Assembly (NCBI GenBank): GCA_963169105.1
Contig: OY720634.1
Location: 114,426,430 to 114,490,429 of the forward strand
Reading direction: 5' to 3'
DNA length: 64,000 nucleotides
DNA from: Ceriagrion tenellum
Lineage: Eukaryota > Arthropoda > Insecta > Odonata > Coenagrionidae
Shown: positions 1-14,555 of the stretch, piece by piece
How positions within the stretch are numbered: the stretch's first letter is position 1
Layout of the letters: every line of letters begins with the position of its first letter
Translations under genes and position numbers: made by a program
Notes under the pieces: model-generated
The model's input: only the letters and a program-made list of their open reading frames with translations
Databases searched by the model: none
Told to the model about the DNA's origin: nothing

Positions 1-2260
1 TGCATCTATGTTCCCGCGCGATACACTCACAGGCATTCATGCCCCCGCAGAAGCAAACATCTCTCAATCAGCGCCAAGGTTCGAGCGTCGAGCGGGGTGA
101 GATACAGGGATAAGAGGAGGGCGAGAAGTGAGCAAGTGAGATAAAGGGGATAGGTGGACTGAGGAGAGTCAGTCGGCTGGTGGTGAGGGAGCTACAGCAA
201 GCTCAAGAGGGAAATATAGAAGGGACGGGGACAGAGGAGAACCTTTTGGGAGAGCTGTCTCCACGCACAGAGATGAACAGAGACATGAACAGATGAGAGA
301 AATATCAACAAGTTTATGTACTTTCAGTGTTAATAGATCTCTTTTTGCAGAGCCTCAAAATTTACACCAGTACTTTGATTCTGTCCAGAGTAAATAGGAA
401 CGGTATTGGTTTAAAATGCCTGAATATTGAATCTAAAAACGCAGATACTTACACGTATAATGCTTTTTTTATATTATACAACACCTATTTTAATACGTTC
501 CAGATTAATAGTCTGGTGAGGTTCCAGTAAAGTGCACTGTTAAGAGCGTCATAGTCTTTGCTAATCATCAATATTTAGGCATATAATGCATATATGCACT
601 AGCTTTAATGACCCTCAAATGTTATCACTAAAAGCCTCGATGACAGTTACTACTTACTTCATCATACTATTTTACATAACTCCAATTTCAGATTCTATAG
701 CACCTAAAAGGACGGAAAATGGTATTCAATCTTTATGCCTGATATTAAAGTATGCCAAATTAGATGTGTTTAGAAATACTTGAGAAAAATAATATACTCA
801 TATCAAAACGTATTCATTGAAATTTCCTCAAATTTTTGCATGTTTACCCTCAACTGAGTTAGGAAGGGGAACACTAGTGATGAAGACTCCAGTAAACCCT
901 CAAACAGAGGAGCTTCGGTAACGTTAAACGCACACGTCACACGAAGCATAGGAGTACTGAAAGACTATCACGCATCGTTGGGCATTTTGCTGAGAGGTCT
1001 GGGGAACGCCGAAGGGAAGGGGCGGAATTGGAGAGAGCGGATGAGCTGAGGGATGAGCGAAGAGATGATTTTTGGAGGGAGATAGGGATTAGTAAGACAT
1101 CTCCGTGCTCGTTGACGCAGGCTCCGCTACGCCTACATCCCACGGCTTCCTACAAACCAGCCTCTTTTCAGGTTCATTTTTCGATGGTTCTTGCCACTTT
1201 TGCGTGAATCGTGAAATACTTGACATGAAAAAAATTATGGCCACAGGAGTCAGAGGCAGATCTCAAATGACAATGTTGTTGGCGATGGCTTCGTTGCCTT
1301 TTGATGCTTTCATTTTTCGATTGACTGTATCATCTTTAAATTTCAACGCACTCCTTAGCCAAAATATATTGAATTTTAACTGGGGAAAATTTTTTTTCTA
1401 AACACAGAAGCATTAGTTCCCATGTAAAACGCCAAGATAGAAGATGCGCAGCTATACCGTTAGAGAAAATATTTATTGTGCACAATGATTCAGCGTTTGT
1501 CGGCTGTGCCTGAAGGACATGTTCAACTGTCATTTATTGCTCTGTGATTCTAGAACATGCATTGATATGTCTCGGTGTAATTTGGTAAGTATACACGAGT
1601 CTACAATAATCATAAAGTTATCTACCAGAATATAATATTTGTATCTTTTTAAAATGATGAAAACCTGCCGACTATGTTATTTATGAAACCATGCATTCAC
1701 ACCGTACTAAGTATTTGGACATCTTAATAGCACCGCTAAATTACTTAAAAATTGTCATTACTTATACTTCCATGCGCCATATTATGAAGGAGAATATCTG
1801 ATCAAAATCCATGTTACATCGCAGAACATTATAAATTACCCATAAAATATTGATGACACACCTCGATTCTCATGCCTCCATAAATAAGCTGGAAATGCAT
1901 GAAAAATCAGGACGACAATGGGAGATAAAACAATCGAAATTCCAAGACATCGACAACTAAATTCCGTGCAACATAATTTACTCGAAGTATTACATACCAT
2001 CACAAAACATCCTTCCCAGTTTATTTCTGCCTTCTCGGTCAATGAATAACATTCCATAAGAAAATCAGTCGAGAGTTCTGGAACTTACCTATAAAAAAAG
2101 TCACAATTATAAATAGGCCGATAGTTGATTCATAGGAAGCTTAGTTTTAATTTTTCAACATGTTCAATATTTTGGTAAAATGAAAATTTCATTATGCAAC
2201 ATCACAAACAAATATCGATTTTCAGAGATAACATATATGTTACACTCGTTTTTCTAGATT
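1..2260. other. Non-coding stretch, no gene recognised
   Basis: The first 300 bases or so are purine-rich on the plus strand. The remainder is mixed AT-rich sequence with a short GA-rich patch near 1010-1090. Open frames here are all under 100 codons, show no recognisable motif, and are no longer than chance frames in AT-rich DNA. I see no splice-bounded exon, tRNA or repeat structure. Confidence 0.6.
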
Positions 2261-2281
2261 TAGCTCTCTGATCTCTCTCGA

Positions 2282-2301
2282 CTCTCTCTCTCTCTCTCTC
2301 T
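2282..2301. repeat. (CT)n microsatellite
   Basis: Ten uninterrupted CT units follow an imperfect CT-rich lead-in that starts near 2262. This is simple sequence and is likely to vary in length. Confidence 0.85.
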
Positions 2302-5300
2302 GACAAGATTCCTTGGGAAACCAAAATTAGATGCAAATGAGATATTTTGTTAAACGAAATGACTGTCTGAATACTTAAGGCAGAATTCACTTTTAATTTC
2401 ACCAAGACAGGTAAATATTATGATGCGTCATAAAATGAGAGATACAGACTGAAAAATTCTTTCGGGGCAGTCGCCGTGAAACATGCTTTCGGATTTGGAC
2501 TCGAGCATATTTTTGGATTAATATCCATCGTTTTATCACGTCATAATATAAATTCACAAACACCCACTTTCACCTTTAAGCCCTTTTTCTCTTACTTTTA
2601 ACACTTCTCCTTCTTCCCTCAAAATCTCGTTATTCCTTCCACTCTCGTTTAACCCCTATCCCTACGAACTTCTCCACCCCCACTCAAGTTCTCCCCATAC
2701 ACCCTGCTCCCTTCCAACCTTCACTCCTCGCCTCATTGTTCATTCGTGTTCCTTCCACTTTAGGGTCCTGCGTATAACACCGTCCCCAAGAGCTCCGGGC
2801 TGTAAATCATTTTGGACAAGTTTTATATTTTATAAGAGGAGGAGGCAGCAAAAGGGATGAAATGTCGTTTGTTTCTTCGCCCGATTATTTGAATGAGGAA
2901 AAGTCCTCTAGAAAATAATTTGTCGGAGAAAATATGCTATCATTTATGAGGTGTAAAAGATCCTTTATTCTACCGTTTTGTTTTGGACATGATGTGTTGG
3001 CACGATAAATATGATCAGTAAGAGACTTTTCATGGTATTGAGTAAAAAGTATTGCTATTACCATACGATTTAGCATTCCGTAAAGTTTATTAGTATTTGT
3101 AAATCGTTTTACGTTTGTAAAATAAGCTATCGATATAAAATATATCATCCACCAAAACAAAGCACCAATACAAGTTCATGAGATAACAATTATTTTCAAA
3201 CAACTACAACTGCATTTTTTACCTAAGCTAAAATTTATTGCGTTGTAATTAAAAAAAATGTACAGGAATTTTCATTTTAATTATAATATTTGAATATGTT
3301 AGCCAACATACAAACACAAGTGGTCTTATTTTGCATCTCAATTTAATCGAGCATACCACCTTCACCAAGGCACCTCAGAGACATATAAACAAAATCGTTT
3401 ACACCTGATTCATTTATACCGCGCGCGTAAGTAGGGGAATTTAATTTTCTGTACCTATCGACTTAACCACCATTTAATATACTCCTCATTGAAATGCATA
3501 AGCTTAACCTAAATTTATTAACCAGCATACTCGTCGAATAGACTCTCTCCAGGCAACAAGTCCACGAGAATTCCAAATAGCAATAAATTATTTATAAGGA
3601 TGTATTTCGAGTTTCAATGAATTGAAACAACAAATTTTTTTACATGTAATACAAACTCGCAAATCCATGAATTTTAAGTCATTCCTATTAACACTTTTTA
3701 CCTTCTATTGCATATTCTCTAAACTATGAAATAATCATTATCATCAACATTATAAGGGGGGCTTAAAAATACCGGCTATTTTGGAAACAGAAAATACGAT
3801 TAGGAAACTCTCGCGGCAATGAAAAAGATTTCTTCGCTTATGAGACGATGCGGTTTCACAATCTGAGGGCAATGAGTCTGAATCTGAGGGCAATCTGAGA
3901 ATAAATGATAGTTCGTCCTAATTCCAGCAGTATCGTCAGTAAAAATAAACTCTTTTCTCCGGAAACGATCTGAGTCAACATAGCACACAAAGATTTCAGG
4001 GTGAACAACAAGCAGACACGCCCACTACATTTTCATTTGAGAAAAATGAAATACCTGCTGTTGAAAGTATTCAGTATCCAGCAGGCTAACTAATTTTCTT
4101 GATTTGCAACATTTACAGTCGTATAACCTTTCATTAAGCTTCCATAAGTCCCTGTAGTTTTTTTACATGCAGTGAAAACTACCTCTGCGGGCACCTTTCT
4201 ACAGCGGTCAGCTCTCTAAGCAGCCGATTTTTTCAGGCATTATATGAATTTACCAAACATACGCAAAGCAAGTTTCCTCTCCCTTCAGCGGACATTATCT
4301 CACTGATCCGTGGTGGCCGCTTAACACAGGTTTAGTTGTAAATCAAATTGATATCTGAAATGAAAAACTTAAAATATGGACACGTTTACAATTAGTACGC
4401 ATTTCAAATATTTTATGCGAGCATAAATATTTTTCAGAGATCTTCCACCAAATTTTCCGATTACTATAATAATAACCTCCTAAGAAACATTTCATGTAAT
4501 AAAAATACCCTTCTACCTGGAGTAGACCGAGAAAGTTATGCGTGAATGAGGTGGAAGATATTCTTAATGGGAGGAATAATAATACTCTCAAAGAGGAGGG
4601 AAAAGAGGAACCCTAAGAATAGCAGAGCTGGTAGGCAATAAATTAGTTTAACAAATCAAAATAAGTATACAAGTTTAGAGTTTTATGGAGCAAATTGTTA
4701 AAAGGGAACAGGTTTTTAGGCCAAAAAGCAAAAACGAAGTTCTTTAACTTTGCCAATCCCGAATAGGAAATGGTGTGATTGGTATATGAATATACTTCAT
4801 TCTAAATTGATATGTTCGCAGTGTAAGTAATACAACTGGCACTGCCCAGTCCTTTAGACGGCGAAAAAATAATTCCATTATTGAGGGCTGGACGCATTAC
4901 ATGAAATATTTTCATTTCGACTTATTTTTGGATTGTCGGGGTGGCCTGGCGACAGTATTTCATGACATGTTAATTGAACAATTAAAAGATACTAAAAGAC
5001 ACCGCACAGACAAGTTGTTTTTTCTACAATTTTTAGCATATAAGCGAAGACGGTCGGAGAGAGACTCCTTATGTCTTACCGTCTAATTTACAATCTATTC
5101 CTTTAAAGGGATCGGGAAGGACGGGGGATCCGTTTAGAGATTAAGGGCGGCAAATAAGGCATATGTTATGACAAATCCAACCGTTTCCCTTAACTTCATT
5201 TCCTCCCCTTTACCAAATACAATTAACATAAAACAAAATATTTACGAAAAATAGAGATACGCCACCGACCTACTTTAAGTCAAGTAATAACGGTAAAAAA

Positions 5301-8300
5301 TGATTATGCCAGTGGACTAAAAACTTTGCGTAGCTTTGCTTTAAGACTTCCACTTCCAATTGTCGTAATGTATACATTGTCCTTCAATGCTTCAAACCGA
5401 GAGTGAATATTTTCTGGATGAATACAAATCTGAAAGCACACGGAAGGAATCCACATCACGTAAAAATGAAACAAATTCAATATAGAGCTAATATTCTCGA
5501 GTATTACCTTCGGTGCACCTGAAAATAGAACCTGAATGAGATGTACATAATTATTGACGGAGTAAAAAGCCTGCTGACTATTTTAGCGATCAATTATGTG
5601 ATATTAAGAAAAATTTTCCCACTAAAATTTTTATAACTACTTCATCAGTGGTACTCTTCACGTCGGAGATCGATAACACAAAAACGAGAAAGTATACTCA
5701 ATCAAACTGGGTTCATTTAATTCGATAATCACAACTTGGTACGTAAGCCATTACTTTACTTTACTTCTTACTTGACTTAAGCCTTTACTTCAACGAGCTC
5801 AACAAAAGATGAATTTTTTCTTTTCCTTCTAGAATGGCATTCAAGAAACCTAAGGTCATTGAAAAACACTGGCCATTACACGATACCAATTGTAATTCTT
5901 TTCGCCAAAACGACTTTCTTGGGTCACCGTAATTCTTTTCTTCCAAATGAAAAACAATACGTTTACATCCCCTTGGTCTCATACTAATTCTCAAGCCTAA
6001 GACTCACACAAATCGTCCGAATATTTTCGCAAAGCACTTCCCCCAAATACCACGAAGAACCATTCATCACCTCAGTAACACTTAGGCGCAACACCCAGCG
6101 TGCGAGACATTGGAAGGACTTGGCGCGGAGGGCTTGCACTCTCCCCGCGTGTTTGTATAGGAAGGGCCCGAATCAACATTTTCGTTGGCATCCGGGAAGG
6201 TCGTTAACGGAAGCAAAATGGAAATGTATTTGAATGAGTTTGGGGAGGATGTAGCAGACGAGCGACTACCAACGCGCACTTCGGCATGCGAGTCCATGTC
6301 AAACAACAGCGTATCCTAATTTACTACACAGTTCCCGAGTGTTTTCAAAGCAAAAATGAGGACATACTATTCCGCATCGAATCCAATGCTTTCGGTAATG
6401 GCACTAAATTGTTTACGCGCTTGTCAGTGGTTTAAGTGTTTTTAGTACTAGAGGGTAACGATTGCTCCGAAAGATTGAAAGGGCCTGCGAGGGAACGGTA
6501 AAAGGATTGAGGATGCGACCTCTGCCGCCTAAGACGATGCTTTACCCTCGAAGGAGAGTCATAAGACGTCAATCGGATAAAGTGCACCTTCCGGTCGACG
6601 GCGCTCTTCCTGATGTCATCTTAGAAACAATAGAAAGGGGGTGAAGGGGTTAATTCCTGGGCCATATCCGCTTAAATGCATGCGTCATTCATGGATGTGA
6701 ATTCTGAACTTAATTGCACCTGTTATGAATTGCATTGCGACGACGCTAAAATATGAAGGTATCCATAGTCTAGAAGTTTGCGAGTAAAATTTGGCATAAT
6801 CTCTGGAGTGCACTGTTTGAAACCACACAAAAGACGAATTCATTTCTAAATTAAACATATAAGAGCAGTCAAATTTAGAAGGAACTTTTTTCTATCTTTT
6901 CATCGGGACCGGATCTTCGCGCAGTAAATACCTTACACCTTATGATTAAGAAATCGTGAATTAGAGCAATAACAAAAGAATTGAAGTTCACATAATGATA
7001 AGATAGTTACCGAAAAACATAAGTAAAGCTCAACATAGAGTAAGATTCATTGGCATTTGAGAGCAGTATCATGATTAGAGCATGAGGTTAATTTGAGCTT
7101 TCCATATTGCCTACTATTGAAAATTCATTTTAAGAGCAATTTATTTGTTAACAGCAATGTGAAAAATTGTAGAGAGACAGATGGTGAAACAATAGGATGG
7201 GTGACGGGATGTCAGGCGGGATTGAATGAGGGCTTAAGGGGTTTGAACTTCTTAAAGCCAAAACAGACGGTCTTCCGACTCAGCGTTCCGCTTGAAAGGA
7301 AGCACGCACCGTTTTTACAGAGCTGTCACAAGTTCCGCTCCTTCCACCATTCGCCTCTTTCTTCCCCCTCCCCTAGTCCCTCCCTTTACGTTCCGTGTCG
7401 AGGAACAATCGATCACCGGTCCACGAATGAACGCTATAATTAATGTTGTCATACGCCTCAAACAACTTGGAACAGTTCTCTCGGCTCTCTTAGTAATTCT
7501 CTTCATCAGTGTTTAAATGTAGCCAGGAGAATGAGCAAATATTAGCGACCAAAAAACGGCAAAACAGCCGTAAAAAACCTTCAGCGACTATAGATCACCC
7601 GCATTCAAAGTATCAAAATCGAATTCTTTGGATAAGATTTGGACACCAATTCGTAGAATATCTGATCAAAGGAAACTTTAACAAATAAAATAAGTAGGAA
7701 GCTCCCACTATCTGATTTGCAAACAAGCGAAGTGATAGTTAGGTAAGCGTGTAATAAAAAAAATCACACACCAGGAGTCTGTACCGCAAAAAATTTGAGC
7801 GGGTGCGTGGACACAGAGAGACATTCGGAATTATTCGTACATTTATAAATTACAATTATAAATACAAACATAACCATCGTAAAATTGGCTAATTTGAGAA
7901 TTTCAAATTAGGCCTCAAAGTTCACGATCGAGAGAAGAGAAAACCCTGTAACCTAGTCATGGATTCCGAAGAAGTTAATTAAAAGGAAAATAAGAACATA
8001 GTTATATACAATCTGAGTAACTATAATCAATTCTACGTACACTGGCATTATTATTACATGCTAAATAAAGATATCATTTCCCAACCTGAACTATAATTTA
8101 TTTTCTAACACCTACGACAGAAACTTGAATAAGAGTACATATTATGGCGATGATAATAAGACATCCGAAAGAAAGCACAACACTGATACGTGAATTGGAG
8201 TACAGCTAAAAAAAACTAGGGAGACAGTATAGCGGAAGTACTTAAAATGCTAAAACTATAAGATAAAACTTCATTTGATTGCAAAAAAAATCATGAACAA

Positions 8301-9840
8301 AATCTCGAGTCGAGAAACCAAGACTGCCGTCTTTGGAGTAAAATGACAGCGAAGAAAACTAGGAGTTTTAAATAAAAAAAACTCAACCACCATTCTCATT
8401 CTCACTGAGCAAACAATTCTGTGGCTACAAAATCTAGGGCTAGAGAGATTTAAAGAAACAGGCTTACCATAATGAAGGGCGCGATTGAAGTTTCAAGCAA
8501 AATAAAGAAAATTCTCTTGAGAGAGCGATGAAACTAGTTACCTTGACTAGTTCTTTGTGTTAGAAAATAAAAAAATATTCAACAATAACATAAACATCTC
8601 TTAAAAAAGCAACCTCGAACAGAAAAAATAACACCGAAGCGACGGGCTAACCTCACCGAGCCTGGGCTCATAAGACGTTACGCTACTCGTCTTTTGCGAT
8701 TTCCCACACTATAGTGATTTATTTATGCACTATGAAATATTTATGCTTCGTACCTCCTGCACATAGATAATGCTGCAATGGATTATTTTTTATATTTTTA
8801 TTTCATTTTTTACATTTATTAATTTATTAAATAGAAACTTTTGAATGAACTAAATTAATTATAACATCGTCTTATTATTGACTTAGTAAAGGAGAAGGTA
8901 CTTTAAACAATATATTATAAATATACTACTGATCAGATTTCAGTTAATTACAATAATGAAGTAATTAACTTTCGGTTTGAATAAGAGTTAAATTATTCAA
9001 TCATCGAGCAAACGTACGATGTCAAGGAATCAATCGCCTTGCAAAACTGATCCTTTGTTAATTCGGTAAAAAATGACGGTTTTGGCTTACAGGTAAAATA
9101 GTTCTCAGCTCTTTTACGGGAAAAATAAATGTAGTTTATGGCAAAATCGTACTAAGTAATAATGGCATTCGTAATTCATAGTTGGTTTAGTTTATAATAC
9201 ATGATTATATTCCACATTATAATACGGTGAGGGAGAGACTATTCTGGGCCCCATTTGAGTATTCATAATAAAGAGGTGTTGGCTTTAATACGTGAACATT
9301 AATCGAATTATAAGTTGTACACGGGATTCAAAAACCGCAAGGATCTCCTCCGAGAAATAGTAGGGCAAATCTTTCAATTGAAGGTTTTAGTGAGAGGTTG
9401 TTACTAGGTGTTCACTCTACTTCCACACGGAACATTTGTTTAAAAACTGAGGTGAATATGCCTTCAATCAAATGGTAACAAAGGAAAATAGTCCTGCCAC
9501 AATTCGTATCATGGAGAATAAGCCGCTTTCATTATAAAGAATTCCCAACTTTTCGTTTGACGGCAATTGATAGTAATTTCCACATAAAATGTTCTAAAGA
9601 CAAGAGGGATAACAAGAATTTCTTAAAAAATAGAAACAATTATCCAGCACTATAACTAATTTCATTTTATACCCCCCGGGTTTTCGGTGACGGACGAGGA
9701 GGAATAGAACGGCGTTTGAATAATGCATCAAGAAACTAACTCATAATTCTAAATCCAGCTCAGCGAAAATGTCAAACATCATGCGACCTACAAGCACACG
9801 TCAACCAAGGAACTGACAAATACTTTACGGAGAGGTAATT
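2302..9840. other. AT-rich non-coding stretch, no gene recognised
   Basis: This is AT-rich sequence with short CT-rich patches (about 2570-2760 and 7330-7390) and one slightly GC-richer patch near 6090-6300. I found no frame resembling a known protein family and no RNA gene. The only small repeat I noticed is the 21-base tandem unit at 3860-3899. The 7800-9650 part is especially AT-rich and featureless to me. Confidence 0.6.
3860..3899. repeat. Short tandem repeat, 21-base period
   Basis: A unit beginning AATCTGAGGGCAAT occurs twice in direct tandem (3860-3880 and 3881-3899). The second copy is truncated and diverges at its end. It is a small local duplication. Confidence 0.75.
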
Positions 9841-10330
9841 CCCCTCCTTTCTTCCTCCCAAAATTCTGCTCCGAAAAGCTCCCTCTGCTTCTTCCCACTC
9901 CCTACCAACGTGACTCAAAAAGCACGGATGGCACCGGGTACACCCCCTTCCAATCCTTCTGCCGTCTCCTCCCTCGGTGTTTGCTTAGTTGAAAGTCTCA
10001 CGAGATTGCTCGGGTTAAGACCCCGGGACCTCCCACCCGAACGGGTAGGTACGCGTCTATTCTCTGTGTGCGAGGCGGTGAGCGGTGCCAGGCGACGGGG
10101 TCCGACGAGAAAGGTACGACGACACGGAGAGGAGAAGTGGGGTAAGGGGGACGAGAGGAAAGAGAGGGAGAGGCGAGTCGAAAAAAGATCAAGAGACTAA
10201 GGGGAAGGGGTAGGGATTGTGGAAATATAACAAGGGTATAAACAAAGCGGGTTGGATGAAGAGCGAGAGGATCCATAAAGAGAGAGCCGGGGTGGAAGGA
10301 AGTGTGAGAAACACGAATATATACAAAAGG
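9841..10330. other. Strand-switching pyrimidine/purine island
   Basis: Plus-strand sequence is strongly CT-rich at about 9841-9970, passes through a GC- and CpG-richer segment around 10020-10110, and becomes strongly GA-rich at about 10110-10320. Open frames on both strands here are products of the low stop-codon density of such sequence and match no family I know. A promoter or a triplex-forming tract is possible, but I cannot show either. Confidence 0.5.
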
Positions 10331-11950
10331 AGGGTCTAGGAGCAGATATGAGACGGGTTGCACTACCACTGGAAATTGGGAATAATCATTTTCACACTGC
10401 CCTGCAAGCAACCATCCAAGAGGCGGTTAGTAAAAAATATAAATGGACCTAGGAAAGAGAGGGAGCAAAACCATCGATAAACAGCGAGGTGAATGAGAGG
10501 CCGCGAGTTCCTATCCCCTCTAAGACATGAATGAATGTTTATCTCAAGACTAGGTATAACTAAGACGATAGGTAAAGCCTGAGTGGCCAGAGCAACTAAA
10601 AACCGATGGACAGAGAAACAAGTGGTTCATAAACAAAGAAGAACGACTGAACGAGAGTACATTTTTCCAAAGGACGAGACAATTACAATCCTCTTACACC
10701 ATTGCATAAAATTCTATTTCTTCCTTCATTTAAGAAGCTTGAAGAGACTTAAAAAAGTTGTGTCATTAAAAAGTATCCTCAAGGCATTTTCGATGACTTA
10801 TATAAAAGAAATACGAAGAGAGATTATATAAAATTAAAATAAAGGAGGAAAAATATGATGGTAAGTAATAGGATGGCGAAGATTAGCAGGAATAACAGGA
10901 CAGGTGTAGGAACGAACAGGGAAAGTTTTCATTGGAGAGCTACTTTAGGAACAGTAGGTATAAATAAAAAAGAATGAGGGGAGCGACATGGATGAACTGC
11001 GTTGGAAAACAGGCGTAATTAAAACTAAATGGGCAGTAAGAATACGATTGGATTCAGAGGCGGAAAGGAGGAAAAAGAGAGACAGTTTCCTGTCATGAAA
11101 AAGGGAGGCTTTCTCAAAACTCATATTTCGTTTCGAATTTTCTTACCCGCTAAATTTGTGTCCGTAGCTGTAGGATAATAATTAGTGGTATGAAGTTGTT
11201 TTTAATTCTATACAATTATTTTATATTCACATTTTTTTAGAAATTTGGGAGATGAAAAAATTAGGAGATGCATAATAATAATTTGAATGACAATAACGTC
11301 TTCCAAAGTAAGGCAAGCATTGCAGATAATGCAGAAGTCTTCATTAGAAAAAGCATGCGCGAAAGAAGAATTTAACTTACGCATAGCAGGAAATATGACT
11401 AATATATCAGATTATAAAAAATATGAATAATGACTATACCATAATATGACTAATGACGACTTTACCTTAAAAGAATCTTTCTTCCGTGAAGAATTTCCAG
11501 CCGCACACGTTCTCAAAGTTCTAGGTTATTTGGTCTTCTCTGATTACCATTTTTACGGCTGAGATAATACACAAGAGAGTTCTTATATAAATGCTGGTGG
11601 AATTGCAGGGGTCTTTATTTAAACATGATAGGAATGGAACTAGAGTATTTCTGTTATTGATTATTGGCAGAGATATTGCGGCTGCGGTAGTAATTCAATT
11701 TCTTCGAGGGAGGGAAAGTTTGGCAAGTATTAAACCTTTGGAGCTGCAAGACATATACATCGGCACTCTCGAGTGATAGAATATTTTGGGTAAAATTTTA
11801 TCGATGTTAAAAACCAATCTTATGGTGGCCATTAAAAACAACGAAAAGAACCCGATATGGTTACATGTTATGATTCTGATTAATTGATTATAATTCCAGA
11901 AGGATTTCGGCACAACCCAAGACCATTTATTCTTTTCCACGCGTTTCGTT
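10331..11950. other. Non-coding stretch, no gene recognised
   Basis: Purine-leaning sequence (to about 11100) followed by AT-rich sequence. There are several short open frames but no recognisable motif, RNA gene or repeat. Confidence 0.6.
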
Positions 11951-14555
11951 TCTCAGCGTGACATCACAGAATTGCCTGGATGTAAAGTCACCAGCTATTT
12001 CGACATCATTCATGCACCAGACCCACGATTTAAGCCAGTCGGTACGCGTTTGATTTTCGCTCCCTTTTACCACCCGTTAGTCTTCGTGGATTTCGACGGA
12101 CATACTCTTTTTATCTCCCTTGGATTCCCCTTCGCTCCTTTACCGTCACGCATACCCCCTGAAACAGAACATTCCTTTCATCCAGTCTGCTTTCCTCAAC
12201 TTTACCTTCTCACGTTATCTTCCGCTATATCCTGAACATCCGCACTCTGCTCCGTCTCGCTTCCAATACACTCCCCTCTCGGTCTTCTTGTTTGGGGAAA
12301 CACGAAGATTCTTTATCTAAAACTCCACCGAAATTAATAAAGGGTTATAATTAATCAATCAGTTCTTCACTCGTGCCCCCCATACCACCATATCGCCGCC
12401 ATCTCCTCCGCCGTTTTATAGTCCCCTGCTCCCACTTATCTTTCTCCCGCGCCCCACGTAAATTTCTTACCTGTCTTCCTCCATCCTTCCGCGTATCCGT
12501 AATTGATTTACAGTCCTCTGAGTAATGCCTGCAGGATATCTATTAATATCATCCTGTCCGGCATTTTGGCGCGTTGGCAAATGGGCACACTGAGGCCTCG
12601 ACGGCCCTTGTCACGATCTTTCATTAGCGATATTACAAGCAAAACGATTATCCTCTTTCAGTGTCTTCTCTACGCTCATTTTATTAATTACTAATAACAA
12701 TCGGAACGATTAACGGGCGCCCGAATTGGGATAACTTTTTAAATGCTAAGTACCTATTACAGATGAAATTTTTTTCGAACTGGAATGCCAAAGACGAATT
12801 GATTTTTAGGGTGATTCAAGAACAACGCAACAATACAAAATTCTGAAATATAGCGTGTCCACTTTGAAGATCGATACTAGCATAAACCCATAAAAACTAA
12901 GGATTCACGAATTGACTACTTAAACGCTGCGTTGTTACATTTGTAAATCCATAAGTAAGTTTCAATATTTCGTCGTTCACTATCACCATAACTGTTAAGT
13001 AAAAAGCAGATTTTTACTAAAAAATGGAATGTGTCGCCTACGGGGCATGGATTCGAAACATGAACTTTCTTAAGAAGTCGGACAGTGTCCGAATTCTCTT
13101 TCTTTGACGGTATCTAGGAGTAAACGGAGTAAGTATTCACTCAAATAGGATATACTAATCCAGTCCAGCTCATTTTCAGGAAACTTGGGTAACCAAGGAG
13201 TTAAAATACTTCACCTACACTAATCTTGATGGATTTCGAATCTTATTTCGGGCATAGAAAAGTGGCGATCTGTTGTTTATCAGTCTTTATACTATGATTA
13301 AGGTGATTAAAGAAAGTTGGAGTCCTCGGAATGACAAAAAGTCAGGGCAGAGGTCATCACTCTAACCGCTGGGAAAGTCATCACGAAAGAAATATTCTTG
13401 AGTCTCATTTCCGATGTAGTAGATTTTTTTCTTTGCTAAATTAACCAGCAATCCAACTATATTCATCAAGGTTAAGCAAGCAAACTATTTTTTTCAAGTT
13501 TCTTCCATATCTAAATGGAACACTACAATGTTGCGACATTTTACCTCTTGCAACCCCGCGACAGTATTACCCCCGATAAACCCTTCTATCTGAGAAGTGT
13601 TGTGACCAATTCCCATTTCTCAACTTACTGATAATATTCGGCTAACTTTGAAAACCAATGTATAAATATCTAGCGTGTAGGTCCTCACACAGGAAATTAT
13701 TCTCGTCATTACTATAGGTTGATTATTCTCTAAATGATGAGGATCAAATTCATAAACGGTAAACTCCAGCAGAACAATCCAGTCCTTTTGAGGTCTGTTT
13801 ATTTCGTAGACACGGTGATTGGACATCCAAAGAGACCAAATAAAAGGTACAGTATGGAATAAGAGGTCAAGAATAATATAAAAAACAATTACTATCAGCC
13901 TGTCAAACAAAAGAGGAAATAATTTAAACAAAACTGATATAGGTATACTACTTAAATTAAAATATCGACCATATAATGAAGAGCAGTTACTGTGATTCAG
14001 CCATTAGTAAAATAATCTCATGTAAGATTCATTTTTGCTTGGTTGCTCAAAAATCGCTCGCCCTTCATCTCATTTTTGAAACGTTCATCCTGCAATCGTA
14101 GAAATTCCGTGGCTAAGATTCACCACTGGGTACAACGAATATTACAGAAACAGTGACGTCTAATGCCTTGATATCTAAAGCAATATTCAAACAGCCGGTC
14201 CAGCCATAACTATGGAGAATACCCCACGCGCAGGCCGGGAAACCCAGAAGACGCGAGTTCATAGCTCTCCTAAATATATTTTTGTTTTAGGAACGGTGTT
14301 GGGCCCAAAGTTGCTAAAATCGGAAGCACTTAAAATCAAGAGCAAAAAAGAAAAAATGTCTCAAAAAAAAACAAAAATATCTAATAAAGTTTTTTCATTC
14401 AAATAACTGCTATGAGAATTTAAAACAAGTTTATCTTACATCATAGTTTTTTTTAGCGATGCAGTCAAATTATTGAAGCCTCTAAAAGTAGAAATTTTTT
14501 CCACATGCTTCTCTTGATGAAACTGATCTATTATATCCGGATAGCCACCCATTAA
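11951..14555. other. Mixed stretch with CT-rich patch, no gene recognised
   Basis: About 12040-12490 is pyrimidine-rich on the plus strand; the rest is AT-rich. The longest frame (103 codons, minus strand, 13620-13931) is rich in hydrophobic residues but shows no family signature. A weak tRNA-like signal on the minus strand near 13325-13375 is treated separately. Confidence 0.55.
13325..13375 (-). other. Possible degenerate tRNA-like (SINE head) sequence
   Basis: Read on the minus strand, this segment contains CAGCGGTTAGAGTGATGACC, which resembles the D-arm/box A region of tRNA-derived SINEs. About 35 bases later comes CATTCCGAGGACTCC, a poor match to box B. I see no terminator, tail or second copy in the window, so the resemblance could be chance. 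Confidence 0.2.
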
